From: Riptortus pedestris
Lineage: Eukaryota > Arthropoda > Insecta > Hemiptera > Alydidae
NCBI GenBank assembly: GCA_019009955.1
Contig: CM032233.1
Coordinates: 94,924,501 to 94,988,500 of the forward strand
DNA length: 64,000 bases
Direction of reading: 5' to 3'
In this document: positions 35,700 to 47,514 of the stretch, in pieces
Position numbering within the stretch: the stretch's first letter is position 1
Layout of the letters: the number at the start of each line of letters is the position of its first letter
Made by a program: the position numbers and the translations under genes
The notes under the pieces: model-generated
Database searches by the model: none
What the model was told of the DNA's origin: nothing
What the model saw: only the letters and a program-made list of their open reading frames with translations

Positions 35700-36112
35700 T
35701 TCTGGCTACTGAAATTCATTATGATGGCGCTTAACAGCGACTAGGGCTTATGAACGACAGAAACGTAATACGGTAGCTATGAGCTTCTATGGCCTTCTCA
35801 TTTTAAAACTTATTTTATCTCAGACTCCTTTGTCAATAAAGCCGAATGTAATTTTTTTTCCCCTACGTTGTTCTTCTGCGATCATTTTCTTTTGATAAGC
35901 CGGTTCATTACAGAGCCTTTGATTACATTTATTTCATTAGTCGATTGGACATGGTATCGGCGGAGGGGATTGGGAGAGCCTCCAACCCCTGTCTGTACTA
36001 ACGTGTGATTGCTAAATTCAATTCTCTTTACTCCTTTATTTTGCAGCTTCTGATAATTGCATTTCATTGAGACCGCCTGTTAAAAAAATGAAAATACATC
36101 GCTCCCGGGTAT

Positions 36113-36155
<43 letters not shown>

Positions 36156-37490
36156 TTTTTTCTTCTTTTTTTCCATTGGCATGATGACCCTCTGTTTTTC
36201 TGTTCAAAGCGTTGAACCATGGGGCCAAAAATATAAACTCCTAATTTTTTCTATTTAATATTATTTTCTTTAATTTCTCCCTCTGCTCCTTTTGAAGGGA
36301 TGTTCCAGAAATATATCAAGAAAACCAGGAAATATCATTTTATACAAACATAAAACGTATTTTCTTGCTATGTTCTGAAACTATAACTAAATTATTTTTT
36401 AATAGAAACTCACCTACTATCTATACATTTTTACCATACTGTATTTCCTATATTTGTTATTACTTTATGCATAAATGAAATTTTTTAGTTGTTTCGGGGT
36501 CGATGAGGCTTCCTATAAAAAAATGTATAGGGAGATGCCCCTTCGCCCCATTTGTGAATTTGTGAGAGTGGACTGTATAGTAAAAGAAGGGTGGTGTAAA
36601 TAATAAAGAATGAATGGATATAATAAAATATAATGAAGTAATATTAATGATAATAACAAATAATGAAATTAAATTGTTAGGACTCTGGAACTTTTAATGA
36701 TTAACGGTAAATCCAAGTGGTGAGCTGCTGTGGGTTGGTTGAAGCTAAATGTGGAGCTGGTTGCTGCAAAATGTCCATTATTGGGTTGTGCGAGTTGGCT
36801 TCGATGAGTGACTAGGTTGTTACATAACTGTGAGTACTCACTTTATTTATTGTTCGTGGTTCTTCTCCTTCTTGGTTCTTCCCCGCTTCTCGACTTCATC
36901 GCCCGACGGGCCCTTTTTCGCCTACTCGTGCATTTTGAGGGTTTTTTTAACCTCGATAATGAGACCTCTCCTTTACGTGCCGCACTAGGCTCCCATCTTG
37001 TTCCCGCCTTCTTGCCCTTTCCTGTCGGTTCCCCTCGTGGCTGGAGGTCCCCAGTCCAGGGCAAGGATGAGTGGACAGTGGAGACGTCATCGATGTCGCG
37101 CGCCTGCTTTACCCTTCGAGGACTTGATTCTTCCGCGAACATTAGTTTTGTAATAACAATTAACAACAGTAACAGCATTTCTCACAGTCTCTTTTGAAGA
37201 AGAATATATTTGATCTTATATGAAGAAGGTTATTTTTTTTACACCAAACAATATATTAAAAAAAAACAATTTTACTATGTTTATATGGAAACAAGATAAA
37301 TAAAACCTATTTGTACATTATTATCTATTTGTATAAATGTATGAAGAATGAACCAACTAGATAAGTCAATTTGTATATTACTGGAGAACAAGTTTAATAT
37401 TTCATTCACATCTTACTTCCATTGAATACACATAATAATGCAACTTTTTAGACAATAGAACTTGAGGAATCTAATTATAGCTATACAATT
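35700..37490. other. Low-copy region with a GC-rich open segment
   Basis: Contains a (TA)n tract at about 36115-36151. Positions 36860-37140 stand out as GC-rich. A plus-strand frame at 36808-37197 (129 codons) starts with a hydrophobic MTRLLHNCEYSLYLLFVVLL stretch that looks like a signal sequence, and a 111-codon frame lies opposite. Neither has a domain I recognise. It could be an LTR fragment, a 5' exon or chance. Confidence 0.3.
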
Positions 37491-37491
37491 A

Positions 37492-37493
<2 letters not shown>

Positions 37494-37562
<69 letters not shown>
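37494..37562. repeat. (TA)n microsatellite
   Basis: About 34 uninterrupted TA units, forming the core of the minus-strand family H fragment that follows. Confidence 0.95.
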
Positions 37563-37567
<5 letters not shown>

Positions 37568-37685
37568 GAACGGACCTTATTTTCGTCATCTACAAGGTGG
37601 GATCGACGGACATTTGAGGAAATGTTTCGAAAATCGTGTCGTGAATACAACTTGAAAAGTTGATTCCATTAAGGGACACCTACTG
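37563..37685 (-). mobile_element. Family H 5'-end fragment
   Basis: TTTTGAACGGACCTTATTTT through GGATCGACGGACATTTGAGG to a degraded palindrome TTCCATTAAGGGACACC. Positions 37690-38230 hold further very diverged family-like scraps (ACTTGATCTTCAG near 37770) and nothing else recognised. Confidence 0.6.
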
Positions 37686-38229
37686 AAGAGGCTATAAAAC
37701 AGCATTTATAGGACATTAAACTTGGAAGAAGATTGCTATGAACTATAAGTCGTCCTATTTCAGGCAATAACGAACTTGATCTTCAGTTTTTTTTTCATAA
37801 AACGTCTATATTTAACTTTTTAACCTTCTCCAGTACTTCTCCAGCGACCCTAACTTTGGAATTGTCAATGGAACGTAATACTTTTTTTGACGGATTCTTG
37901 TAGAAAATCAAATACTACAACGAGTTTATATCAGTACATTTTTCGATTTGACGCATCCTTTAGCCGTTAAATGCACAAATCTTTATTTCAGAAACGCCAC
38001 GTTTTATTGAAAAAATGCTGCGACATGAAAGTTGTAGCCGAGAAAATTAGCATTGAAACGAGTCTATGGGAAGAGGAATGAATTCTGAAAAAAACAACAA
38101 AAAAAAACGAAATAACGCAAAGTACTCATGATGATTCCTTGAAAGATACCGCACCGTTTTTTTTTTTTTACAGGGAGCTATGCAGGTGGAAAAATGTATT
38201 ACTTTTACAAATAATTACTACGGAATCAG

Positions 38230-38245
38230 TTAAAAATAAATTATG

Positions 38246-38306
<61 letters not shown>

Positions 38307-38545
38307 TTTGAATGAACCTCATTGTCGTCGTCTCCTGGTTGTGATTGATTAACACTTGAAGAAATGTTTTGAAAGGGAAACCAGATAAAATTCTAATATC
38401 TCGATTAACATTAAATATTGGAAAAAAAGGCATATAACAACATTATTGGACATTAAATTTGCAATAAGTTATTAGTAAGTCAGTCGCAATATTTTTTTGA
38501 TCGAAACACGATATTTAAACGTTACAGTAGGAGGGAGTTTTAGAG
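38230..38545 (-). mobile_element. Rearranged family H fragment
   Basis: A TA tract (38250-38301), the CAATTTTGAATGAACCTCAT block and then, out of normal order, an internal block (ATATCTCGATTAACATTAAA, CATTAAATTTGCAATAAG). The order suggests a rearranged or tandem copy. Confidence 0.5.
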
Positions 38546-38689
38546 GTGAGGGATAGCATAATTTGGTTAGGAAACGGTTAGTTGCACGGCGAACCCTCGT
38601 CCACGCCAAATTCTTAATGTACGTTACATCCTTATAAATCGGTCAACCTCTTTAAATTTCTGCTTCCTTCTTAAATACCAGTTAGAAAA

Positions 38690-39350
38690 TTTTTTTTTTT
38701 TAAATTTATTTATTTGAATACATCTTCCATTGCCACATGGCATATTACATGTATGATTACGTTTACATACATTTTTATTTTACAATATATACACGTTAAC
38801 CAACTATCTACTCAAATATAATACAAACAAAAATAATAAAATAAAATATTAAAATGAGTAAGATATTACAAATAAAATTAATGAAAAATAAAAAAAATGA
38901 AATAATAATAACAAAATGAAAAAATAAATAAATAAATAAAATAAGAACAAAAAAAAACAAATCATAGATATATTGAATTATCATTCCCTTTCCTCACAAT
39001 CAACTTTACATTCTAATGCATTTTTGCTAGATCAATATCTATACTTTTAATAAACTTTATAAGTTCTTTATTATATTTGTGAAATATAATATGAGGTGGT
39101 TCTGGCCAATTACCTCCTTTTAAAATTATGTTTATTATTAAATTTGATCTATTTTGATTAAATGTTGTAGTCATAATGTATATTTAAAAACGTTTGTGTT
39201 GTCAGGAAGTCGCAAGTACATTTGTCATTGTCTTGAATTTTAAATCTTGTTAAATAATGTCCTGTCTGTCCATGTTCCTTTAGAAATTGTGTGCATTTGT
39301 GATGGTGGCTCTTAATTGTGTTGCAGTTGTAAGAAAGTAATTTATGCACT
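38690..39350 (-). pseudogene. LINE (R1/I/Jockey-like) ORF2 C-terminus and 3' UTR remnant
   Basis: The minus-strand frame contains HKCTQFLKEHGQTGHYLTRF followed by KIQDNDKCTCDF, the pattern found after RNase H in R1/I/Jockey-type LINE ORF2 proteins. After a frameshift the end reads ILKGGNWPEPPHIIFHKYNK, also typical of these C-termini, then a stop. The AT-rich remainder ends in a T/A-rich tail near 38690-38705. The 3' portion (CATGGCATATTACATG) resembles that of the element at 57150, suggesting one family. It is 5' truncated and frameshifted. Confidence 0.7.
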
Positions 39351-40367
39351 TAGGTATAAAGTAGTTAACTGCATTCATCAATTCCTTAGCTCCAGTCTCT
39401 TAATCTCCGTTTTACGTAGTTTATCTCATAAAACAGTTAGTAACTTGTTGGGCTTGTTATGAGTATTGGAGGCAATGAAGGCTGGATTGAGTGTTGATAT
39501 TGGTAATTGGTAGGTGTAGCTTGGATGGAGAGGGTGTATATGGGCCAACGAGGGATACCTGTTGCAGCCCCAGATTTTTCTCCCCAGTCACGAGTTTAAG
39601 CCAGTTTAATCGGAGTTTGGCCAGGGCCGGTCAGCCTGTCAATTAACCCCCGACACCGCTCGAGGGTTGCCCAGTAATTGACCAATATTTACCGCAGACC
39701 CCCCCCCCCTCCCATTCCCGATATCCCTTTCCATCCCGTCAACCCTCCACTCGGGTTTTTTTCCCCGCGTTTTTTTTCCCACCTCACCGTATAATTACTG
39801 TTTTTGTTACGTTGCAGTTAATTTTTAATCTCTTGTAACTGTTCGACAACACAAATATTACTAGCAATACACCTCCCCTTCCTACCTTTTCTTTTTTAAT
39901 CCAGTTCCGAACAAAGTGATACCTGTCTGTTAACTAATTTACATCGGAAAAAAAAGTTCATCCATATTGTACTTCGGCTGGCTTTTATGGTGAGAAAGTA
40001 AATTGAGAATTTCCATTCTTTCATTCCATCCATTTAACACCAAATATTTAATGAAACATTTTCCTTTTGAGTTGTCAATTTTAATTGCCTAATATCTGAA
40101 TCGTGTCAGATACTAATAACCTGGGTATTTCTACGATGTACAAGTATCATTAGGTACATATACAAGAACACTAACTCTATTAGCGCTTCCGTTTACCTTG
40201 ACCATTGGAATAAAAGTTCTTTTTGCTTAGCTACTGCTTTACTATGATATTACCATCACTCAAAAAAGATCTCACCATTGACTTGATTCAGAAAAATATA
40301 TTGTGTTCTTTAAGGTCTTCAGCGTCATATCGTGAAGCCCAGCCAATGTTGAGACACACACTTAGAG

Positions 40368-40370
<3 letters not shown>
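39351..40370. other. Low-copy sequence with a GC-rich patch
   Basis: Positions 39540-39780 are comparatively GC-rich, with a C run near 39699-39708, no useful frame and no repeat match in the window. The remainder is AT-rich. Confidence 0.35.

Positions 40371-40449
<79 letters not shown>
40371..40449. repeat. (GA)n microsatellite
   Basis: A 79-bp uninterrupted GA run. It generates an RERERE open frame that is not a gene. A (CA)n tract follows at 40613-40644. Confidence 0.95.
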
Positions 40450-40450
<1 letters not shown>

Positions 40451-40607
40451 ATAAGCAACTCACCATTTTAAATTATTATAATATGAATATTATACATAGA
40501 CTTCAACTGGTACTATTTGTATACTTATAATTACTTTCAGAAGAAAGTCAAAGCAGTTTCAGACGTTTCTGTAGCTCTCAGCTTAGCAGATATGAATGTG
40601 TACCTTT

Positions 40608-40646
<39 letters not shown>

Positions 40647-40679
40647 CTTCGCTCACTTAAGAATTTCTGTTTTGCACAA

Positions 40680-41600
40680 TAATTAAGAACTACTCATCAA
40701 CTCCGGTACAATATTTTTGTATTAATCACTTACTCACCAAATCAACTACAATAACTAAGAATTACTTACATACAATAATTAAGAACTACTCACCTACCAA
40801 GTTACAATAATTTTGCATTAGTCACTTACTCACCTAATCAGCAACAATAACTAAGAATTACTCAAGTACAATAAATAATTAAGAACTACTGACCTACTCA
40901 GGTACAATATTTTTTAATTACTCAGTTACTCGCCTAATCAACTACAATAATTAAGAATTACTGAGATACAATAATTAAGAACTACTCACCTACCAAGTTA
41001 AAATAATTTTACACTAATCACTTACTCACCTAATGAGCTAGAATAATTAAGTATTACTCACGTATTCAGGTACAATAATTTTGAATTACTCAGTTAATTG
41101 CCTAATCAACTACAATAATTAATTACTACTCTCCTACCAAGTTACAATAGTTTCCCATTAATCACTTACTCATCTAATGAGCTAGAATAATTAAGTATTA
41201 CTCACGTATTCAGGTACAATAATTTTGAATACCTCAGTTAACCACCTAGTCAACTACAATACTAAAGAATTACTCGCTTACTCAGTTATAATAAATAAGA
41301 ATTATTCACCTACTAAGTTACAATAATTAAGAACTACGTACTTACGTCTGCAATAATTAATTAGTCACATAATCAAATGCAATACTTAAAAATTACTCTC
41401 CTATTCCTCTACAATATTAAGAATTACTTACTCACAATTATTGAGAATCCCATATCTACAATAATTGAAAATTACTCACCTACAATAATTAAGTATTACT
41501 CATCTACAATACAATAAGAAGGAATAAATCTCCTACTAAGGTATTATGTAATTAAAATAACTCAATTAACCACCTAGAATAATTAAAAATTAAACAATTA
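40680..41600. repeat. Degenerate tandem array of ACAATAATTAAGAACTACTC units
   Basis: Units alternate ACAATAATTAAGAATTACTC with CACTTACTCACCTAATCA and similar pieces. The nested periodicity is hard to fix by eye. The array decays towards 41600 and more copies occur at 43075-43420. It is AT-rich and non-coding. Confidence 0.8.
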
Positions 41601-42148
41601 TTCATAGGAAATGATTGAGAATTACCAGTTTCACGGACATTACGATAAATGGAAAATTACATGAAAGGGATACTCGCATTCTATTAGAACAGTTTGTGAT
41701 AGACTATGACACTTATTGAAGAGTTGTTTCTAATAATTAAGAGTTTAAAATGTCCTCATTAATACATTCTAATCAAAAGGAGAGGGGAAAGAGATTGTTG
41801 ATGTAGCAACATAAGATGGCATTGGGAAGATAAGCCGAGGATGAAGGGAGTGACAGAGGTAGGTGAGTGGTAGGCAGGACTAGCCTAGGGGCAGGTCGTA
41901 AAAGCCGGCTCACTCCACACTCGTAAAGATATATATTTCTCACCTACTCCGCTAACTCTGTAATCGTGGATAATTGTCAAGGAAGGAAGTAGACATCCTT
42001 CAACAGGCCTCTCTATCCGCTACTGCTCTTACTAAACCAGAATACGACAGCCATTCGGTAAATGCAACTGGGGTAAATTAACGCTTTTCATATCAGCACG
42101 TTTTACTCCTTTGTACAAAGTAAAGGGAGTATTGTAATCGAAAAAATT
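41600..42148. other. Low-copy sequence between array segments
   Basis: Moderately GC-rich at 41800-42060, with no recognised gene, repeat or tRNA-like structure. Confidence 0.35.
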
Positions 42149-42150
42149 TT

Positions 42151-42254
42151 ACCAGATTTCCTTTAAGGGAAATCAGCTATTGAGGTCTAACTCATGACGA
42201 GATTTTTGAAACATTTCTTCAATTGTCCATCGATCCTGAAAATGAGGTCCGTTC

Positions 42255-42322
<68 letters not shown>

Positions 42323-43066
42323 CTGTTAACCCTCTAGCGGTCGCAATTTTTGTTTGATCGTTACCAAACTCGATATTTGAACGTTTTATGTAAAAAGACA
42401 GATCAAGTTTCTTAACGGCTGAATCGGACAATCGAGAGAGGGGGTTTAGAGGGGGATTATCGAAAATTCGAAATATCTCCGTTACTATACGTCGTATCGA
42501 AAAGGAGTATGGAATCAATATTATAGCAAATTAAATGTATTATAAATATTGTTATATAGATTTATTCCCTATCTTGAATATTAACCGAGATATTTGCATC
42601 ACTTCTACTCATGTTACATAGGCAATACTCGATTATGTAACAGACCACATCGTTTGAAGCTTAAATACCAAATATTGTTTTCAAGAGACACTTATTATAC
42701 AAGATATATGCAAATATGTTCTGGTAACCCCCCCCCTTCTTAAGTTTTTGGACTACTTTAATTTAATTGATTGAGATAAAAACTATTCATTATAAATTAC
42801 ACTACTAGAAATAGTAAATAGTTTTCAATCAAATTAATACGTTACATTCAGATATATTACATCAATTGTTTTTCTTTCTGGTAAGAAGTTGGTAGAACTG
42901 TTTGTTTACATTTCAGATGCTTTCCGTCTGGAGGTTTCTTATTTTCATTTGTATTTATTCACTTAATATTCACGGTGGTGTTGTGTTATCAGTATGTAGA
43001 TTTATCTATTACAAAACTTCATGAGGGAAATCTGCTTAGTTTACGCAGCCCCTGCGTGACGGACTT
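42151..43066 (+). mobile_element. Full-length family H reference copy, about 916 bp
   Basis: Order: ACCAGATTTCCTTTAAGGGA, in which the palindrome has two changes. Then TATTGAGGTC, the CATCGATCCTGAAAATGAGG junction (10 bp deleted) and TA tract 42260-42318. Next are GGTCGCAATTTTTGTTTGAT, the G-run at 42440-42458, CGTCGTATCGAAAAGG and AAATACCAAATATTGTTTTC. The C-run is at 42729-42736, then TTGGTAGAACTGTTTGTTTA. It ends GGGAAATCTGCTTAGTTTAC, GCAGCCCCTGCGTGACGGAC and TTTT. Asymmetric inverted ends plus the 3' stem-loop are the Helentron/DINE-1-type signature. Confidence 0.85.
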
Positions 43067-43074
43067 TTGTGTTA

Positions 43075-43420
43075 ATCACTTACTCATCGAATCAGCTATA
43101 TCAATTATGAACTACTCACCTACTCAGGTACAATAATTGTGAATTACTTAATTACTCGCCTAATCAACTACAGTAATTAAGAATTACTCTCCTACTCAGC
43201 TACAATAATTAAGAATTACTTATGTACAATAATTATGAACTGCGCACCTACTCAGGTACTATAATTTTATATTAGCGACTTACTCACCTAATAAGCTACA
43301 ATAATTAAAAATAACTCAGGTACAATAATTAAGAACTACTCATCATTTTGAATTAATCAGCTACAATACTAAAGAATTATTCACCTACTAACCTACAATT
43401 GTTAAGAATAAGAGAGAGTT
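43075..43420. repeat. Second segment of the ACAATAATTAAG tandem array
   Basis: The same units as at 40680-41600, beginning immediately after the family H copy (GTTAATCACTTACTCATC) and ending near another family H end at 43434. Confidence 0.8.
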
Positions 43421-43433
43421 AAGAAAAAGTCCG

Positions 43434-43825
43434 TCACGAAGGGGCTGCGTAAACTAAGCAGACTTCCCTCGTGAAGATTAAAAATAGATAAACCGGCATA
43501 CTACTAGGTTGTACAAATTACGGAACAAAAAATGAACTAATGTAGAGCATAAACTAACTTCACGACTGCCACTACTTACATCAATTAACATTTATATAGG
43601 AATCGTTGTGAAATCATGATATTGAGCTCGAACAATGGGCCACAAATCACCAGATTCTAAGAGAGATAGGTGTCGGGGTGTTCACAACCAGCTGACCAGT
43701 CCAGCAACTTCCGCACACACCAATCTTGGGTCTTTTGAGGTTGTACTCATGACGCGATTTTCGAAAAAGTCTTCAAATGTATTGTCTGTTACCAATGCAG
43801 CGGTCGCAATTATTGTTTTATCGTT
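43434..43825. mobile_element. Two short family H end fragments around low-copy DNA
   Basis: 43434-43495 is a minus-strand hairpin end (AAAGTCCGTCACGAAGGGGC). 43735-43825 is a plus-strand 5' region with its TA tract deleted (CGATTTTCGAAAAAGTCTTC to TCGCAATTATTGTTTTATCG). Between them, 43500-43735 has no recognised content. Confidence 0.6.
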
Positions 43826-43984
43826 CTAGCTTACAATTTTTACGCTGGAAAGACACAGTGATCATCTCACTATAGTGCCTTTTCTATATTTCTCCCATAG
43901 TACGAGGCTATCTAAACTGAAATTTGAAATTTACTCTAGCAACGAGATTTCCAGGGCATCAGTTAAGTAAAAGTAAAATTCTGA

Positions 43985-44170
43985 CCAATATAAGTGAGGG
44001 TTTACTCAATGCTGAAAATGAAAAAAAAAAAAAAAAAAAAGAAATACTAACATTTCCGTTTATATTCGAGTTAGAGAAAAAGTGTATATAATAAAATGTA
44101 TAGAAAATAAAATTAGATAATTTGAATTTTCGGTTTCCCCCTCCCTTCTAATACCCCTCACCCCAGTTCA
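43985..44170 (-). mobile_element. Family H internal fragment
   Basis: GAGGGTTTACTCAATGCTG, an A run at 44023-44040 and the CCCCCTCCCTTCTAATACCC block. It faces the following plus-strand copy across a (CA)n tract, forming a head-to-head pair. Confidence 0.5.
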
Positions 44171-44194
44171 TACTGACACACACACACACACAGA

Positions 44195-44897
44195 TTTGTC
44201 AGTAACCGTAATTTTGTTTGATAATTCCCAAACACGATATACAAGCGATTTATTTAAAACTAAAGATCAAGTTCGTTACCGGATAAAACTGACCAGGGGA
44301 GGGGGGTGGGTTCAAAGAGGGAGAATTTGGAAAGTTCGAAATTTCTCCGTTATTATTCGTCTGTTCAAAAAAATCAAATGAACTAACCTTATTGTAAATC
44401 TGATTTTCGATAAATGTTGCTATATTCACATTTTCTCAAAGGTTAATACTAACCGATAAATTTGGAGTTTTTAGTTTTCAGCCTTCAGTAAACCCCCACT
44501 TCTACTCATGTCCTAACAACAATAACCTGTTACAACATGAAGCTCTTTATTCCATGTTTTAATACCAAATATTGTTTCTATTGAACCATTAATATGCTAG
44601 CTACGTGCAAATTCATTGTGCGACGACGTCATCAGTTAAGGTTATACATATTTGTCATAAAAATCTTTATTTGATCTATACCTTTCTTGATATTCAACAG
44701 TTTTATTCAACATTTAAGATCATATTTGTGATTGGCAGAAATCGGACCAGAAATAGTTGAAGGTGTTGGAGATGGAGGGGAATTCGAAAATTCAAAATAT
44801 CATAAAAGGGAATATATGGTGAGGTGAGATTACAAGTGTGCAATACCAGCACATGGGAAATTTGCTTAGTTTACGCGGCCCCTGCGTGACGCACATT
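44195..44897 (+). mobile_element. Family H copy, dimer-like subfamily
   Basis: CAGTAACCGTAATTTTGTTT, G-run 44296-44309 and the diverged ATTCGTCTGTTCAAAAAAAT block. GACGACGTCATCAGTTAAGG and a second internal block (CTATACCTTTCTTGATATTC) follow. It ends GGAAATTTGCTTAGTTTACG and GGCCCCTGCGTGACGCACAT. The 5' end is missing. Confidence 0.7.
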
Positions 44898-45314
44898 TTA
44901 ATTTACTTTTAGTAATATTGTTTACTTAGAATAACACATGTTCCTACCTCGGCGAATTTATGTGAAGGCATTAAGGGGATGATTTGTTTAATATTATATT
45001 AAACAATGCATACAACTTTTAGAGCCCAGAATGATTTTTGAATAATACATATTAATATATGTAGGTATGGGCGAAAAAAATCAAAGATGGAAATAATTCT
45101 GTAAATATTCAAAATGGATAAAATCTGATCTGGGCACAAATTTACTTCCTTGTACTCCTATAATATTTAATATAATTTCATTTGCGATATATCGTATATC
45201 GCTTCCAATGCTTCGGATCAAAAAATGTCATACAACATAATAGATCTTTTAATGATAATGAAACAAACGTACATACGTTTAGCATCTCTAATACTTATCG
45301 AGACTATGCAATTT

Positions 45315-45431
45315 TAGCAGATTTCCCATAACGTAAAACAGCTATTATGGTCGTACTCTTGTCGAGATTTTAGAAACATTTCCTCGAATATTCATCGACC
45401 CTACCCAGTAGATGACGAAAATGATCCGTTC

Positions 45432-45481
<50 letters not shown>

Positions 45482-45942
45482 CTAGCGGTTTGTTTGAACT
45501 TTACGAAACTCTATATTTATACGTTTCATGTAAGACTAAAGGTCAAGATCGTTAATGGCTGAAATCCGACCAGTCGGAGGGGTAGTTTACAAGGGGGATT
45601 TAAAAAATTCTTAATATCAGTTATTATGCATCGGAAGGAAAAATTGTATAGAACCAGTCTCCTTTCAAATGTAATTCTCTATATATATTGTTAAATACGT
45701 TTTTTCACTATCTTGATTATTAACCGAGGTTATTGGCCTTTTTTAGTTTCTGGACTTCAGTAAACCCTTACACTTACTCATGTTATATTAAGAATAAGCT
45801 GTTATATTATGAAGCACATTATTATAGCCTAAATACCGAATATTATATCTCATTGAGCTTTTAAGGATTTAGTTAAATGAAAATACACAACGCGCATGGG
45901 AAGTCTGTTTAGTTAACTCAGCCCCTGCGTGACGGGCTTTTC
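45315..45942 (+). mobile_element. Family H copy with both ends
   Basis: TTTTAGCAGATTTCCCATAA, TA tract 45438-45479, G-run 45576-45595, GCATCGGAAGGAAAAATTG. The end reads GGGAAGTCTGTTTAGTTAAC, TCAGCCCCTGCGTGACGGGC and TTTTCG. The palindrome at the 5' end is broken (CATAACGTAAAA). Upstream, 44900-45310 is AT-rich with possible decayed family sequence. Confidence 0.8.
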
Positions 45943-46490
45943 GTTTATGTCGACTCCTGAGGAACCGATTTCGGTTCCATTTTGGAAATACCAGTCCTAA
46001 AGGAATGTTATCGGCTATTTAAGTGTGATTGAGTGTATAAAAGTCAAAATGATCTTATAATACAAACTGCTGATTACCTACAGCAGACGAACTATGTTGC
46101 TACTCAGGAGGATCAGTGATTACCTCCTAACATCTGATTCGAGCGTTGTTAAGGTGGCATAGTTAAAGGGAACCAATTACAAGTTCACAGCCCAATAACT
46201 ATATCAGATCGAATAGGGACCGTTAGCCAGAGCCTGATAAAGGAGTTTGAAGGAAGGAGCCTGATTGAAATGTTGAGCATTTACATACAATCGAGTGGAG
46301 GGCCCCGCTGTAATTAATTCTAGCTGGCACTTATCTCTCCTGTATCCTGCCACTTCCTAAAGCCCTCCCCCCCACCCTCAGCGAGGATTTACATCCGAAG
46401 GAGAAAGTTCAGCCACTCCATCTACTTATGAGAAGTATGGTGTGGGGAGACAGGCTACCTTTTCCCTGCCTAACTTCCCGTTTTTAGCAG
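45943..46490. other. Low-copy region, balanced composition
   Basis: No repeats from this window and no long frame. A C-rich stretch lies at about 46363-46379. It could be unique intronic or intergenic DNA. Confidence 0.35.
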
Positions 46491-46494
46491 ATTC

Positions 46495-46898
46495 CTCTTA
46501 AGGGAAATGAGCTATTGAGGTCTTAATCATGACGCGATTTTGGAAACATTTCTTCAATTGCCCATCGCTCCTACCCAGGAGATAACAAAAATGATGTATA
46601 CATATTTGTCTTTTGTAATTCTTGTTATATCATTACCAAACTCGATATTTAATCGATTTATGTAAAAAGAAAGATCTAGTTCCTTAATGAGGGGAGGTTT
46701 AGAGGGGAGACTTTCAAAAATTCGATATATCTCTTATATCGTTTTTATACGTCGGATCGGAAATTGTAAAGGAACGATCTTATTGAAAAGTAAATGTACT
46801 ATAAATATTGTTAAATACATTTATTCTCTATCTTGAATATTAACCAAGATATTTGCATTTTGTCAGTTTTCAGCCTTACTCATTTCATATTATTAATA

Positions 46899-46935
<37 letters not shown>

Positions 46936-47512
46936 ATTATTCTTTATTGAATAACAAGAAATTTACAAAATAATTCATAGTGATCCTTCTGACCACTGCA
47001 ATTTTACAAAAAGAAACATAAAATAAAATTTTCTATTTAAGTAAACGATTGCTTGTAAATGCAATTGACTAATTGTAGGCAGTCATATTGCATCTTAGTG
47101 AATATCAGTTATTTTAAAAATTTACAAATTTAAGTGATCTTATGAGCTAATAATGCTAACAAGTACAGACTTTCTTATGATTATTTAATAAGATTAAAGG
47201 TAAAATAGTGATTAAGATAAAAATGTTACATGCCTTTAGCCTGGCCTGCCAGGCATTTCTCCAGTTTCTTGTTAGAGTAAAATGTGCTTAGTTCGTCATG
47301 AACCACATCATTCCAAGGTTAAATACCAAATATTGTTTTCATTGAACTTCTGCTTTGTGAGATAGACATTCTGTTGATCCCACCCCTTCTTTTGTACTTG
47401 GACCACTAAAATTTGAGTGATTGACATAAACTATTCTGATACATTATAAATTACAGTACTAGATATAGTAAATAGTTTTCGATAAAATTAATATGTCATT
47501 TTCAAATAAATT
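46495..47512 (+). mobile_element. Family H copy interrupted by a poly(A) retro-insertion
   Basis: TTAGCAGATTCCTCTTAAGG, then a 5' block whose TA tract is reduced to ATGTATACATA, and TACGTCGGATCGGAAATTG. It is interrupted at 46903-47275, then resumes near GTCATGAACCACATCATTCC and continues to TCAAATAAATTTCAG. The 3' hairpin end is missing. Confidence 0.7.
46903..47275 (-). mobile_element. 5'-truncated retro-inserted transcript with poly(A) tail
   Basis: On the minus strand it ends in 29 A (the T run at 46903-46931), preceded by AATAAA (complement of 46943-46948). This is the layout of a polyadenylated transcript copied into DNA. Near the other end a frame reads FYSNKKLEKCLAGQAKGM, then a stop, at about 47228-47280. 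It fits either a LINE 3' end or a truncated processed pseudogene; the source protein is not recognised. Target duplication was not resolved. Confidence 0.65.
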
Positions 47513-47514
47513 TC

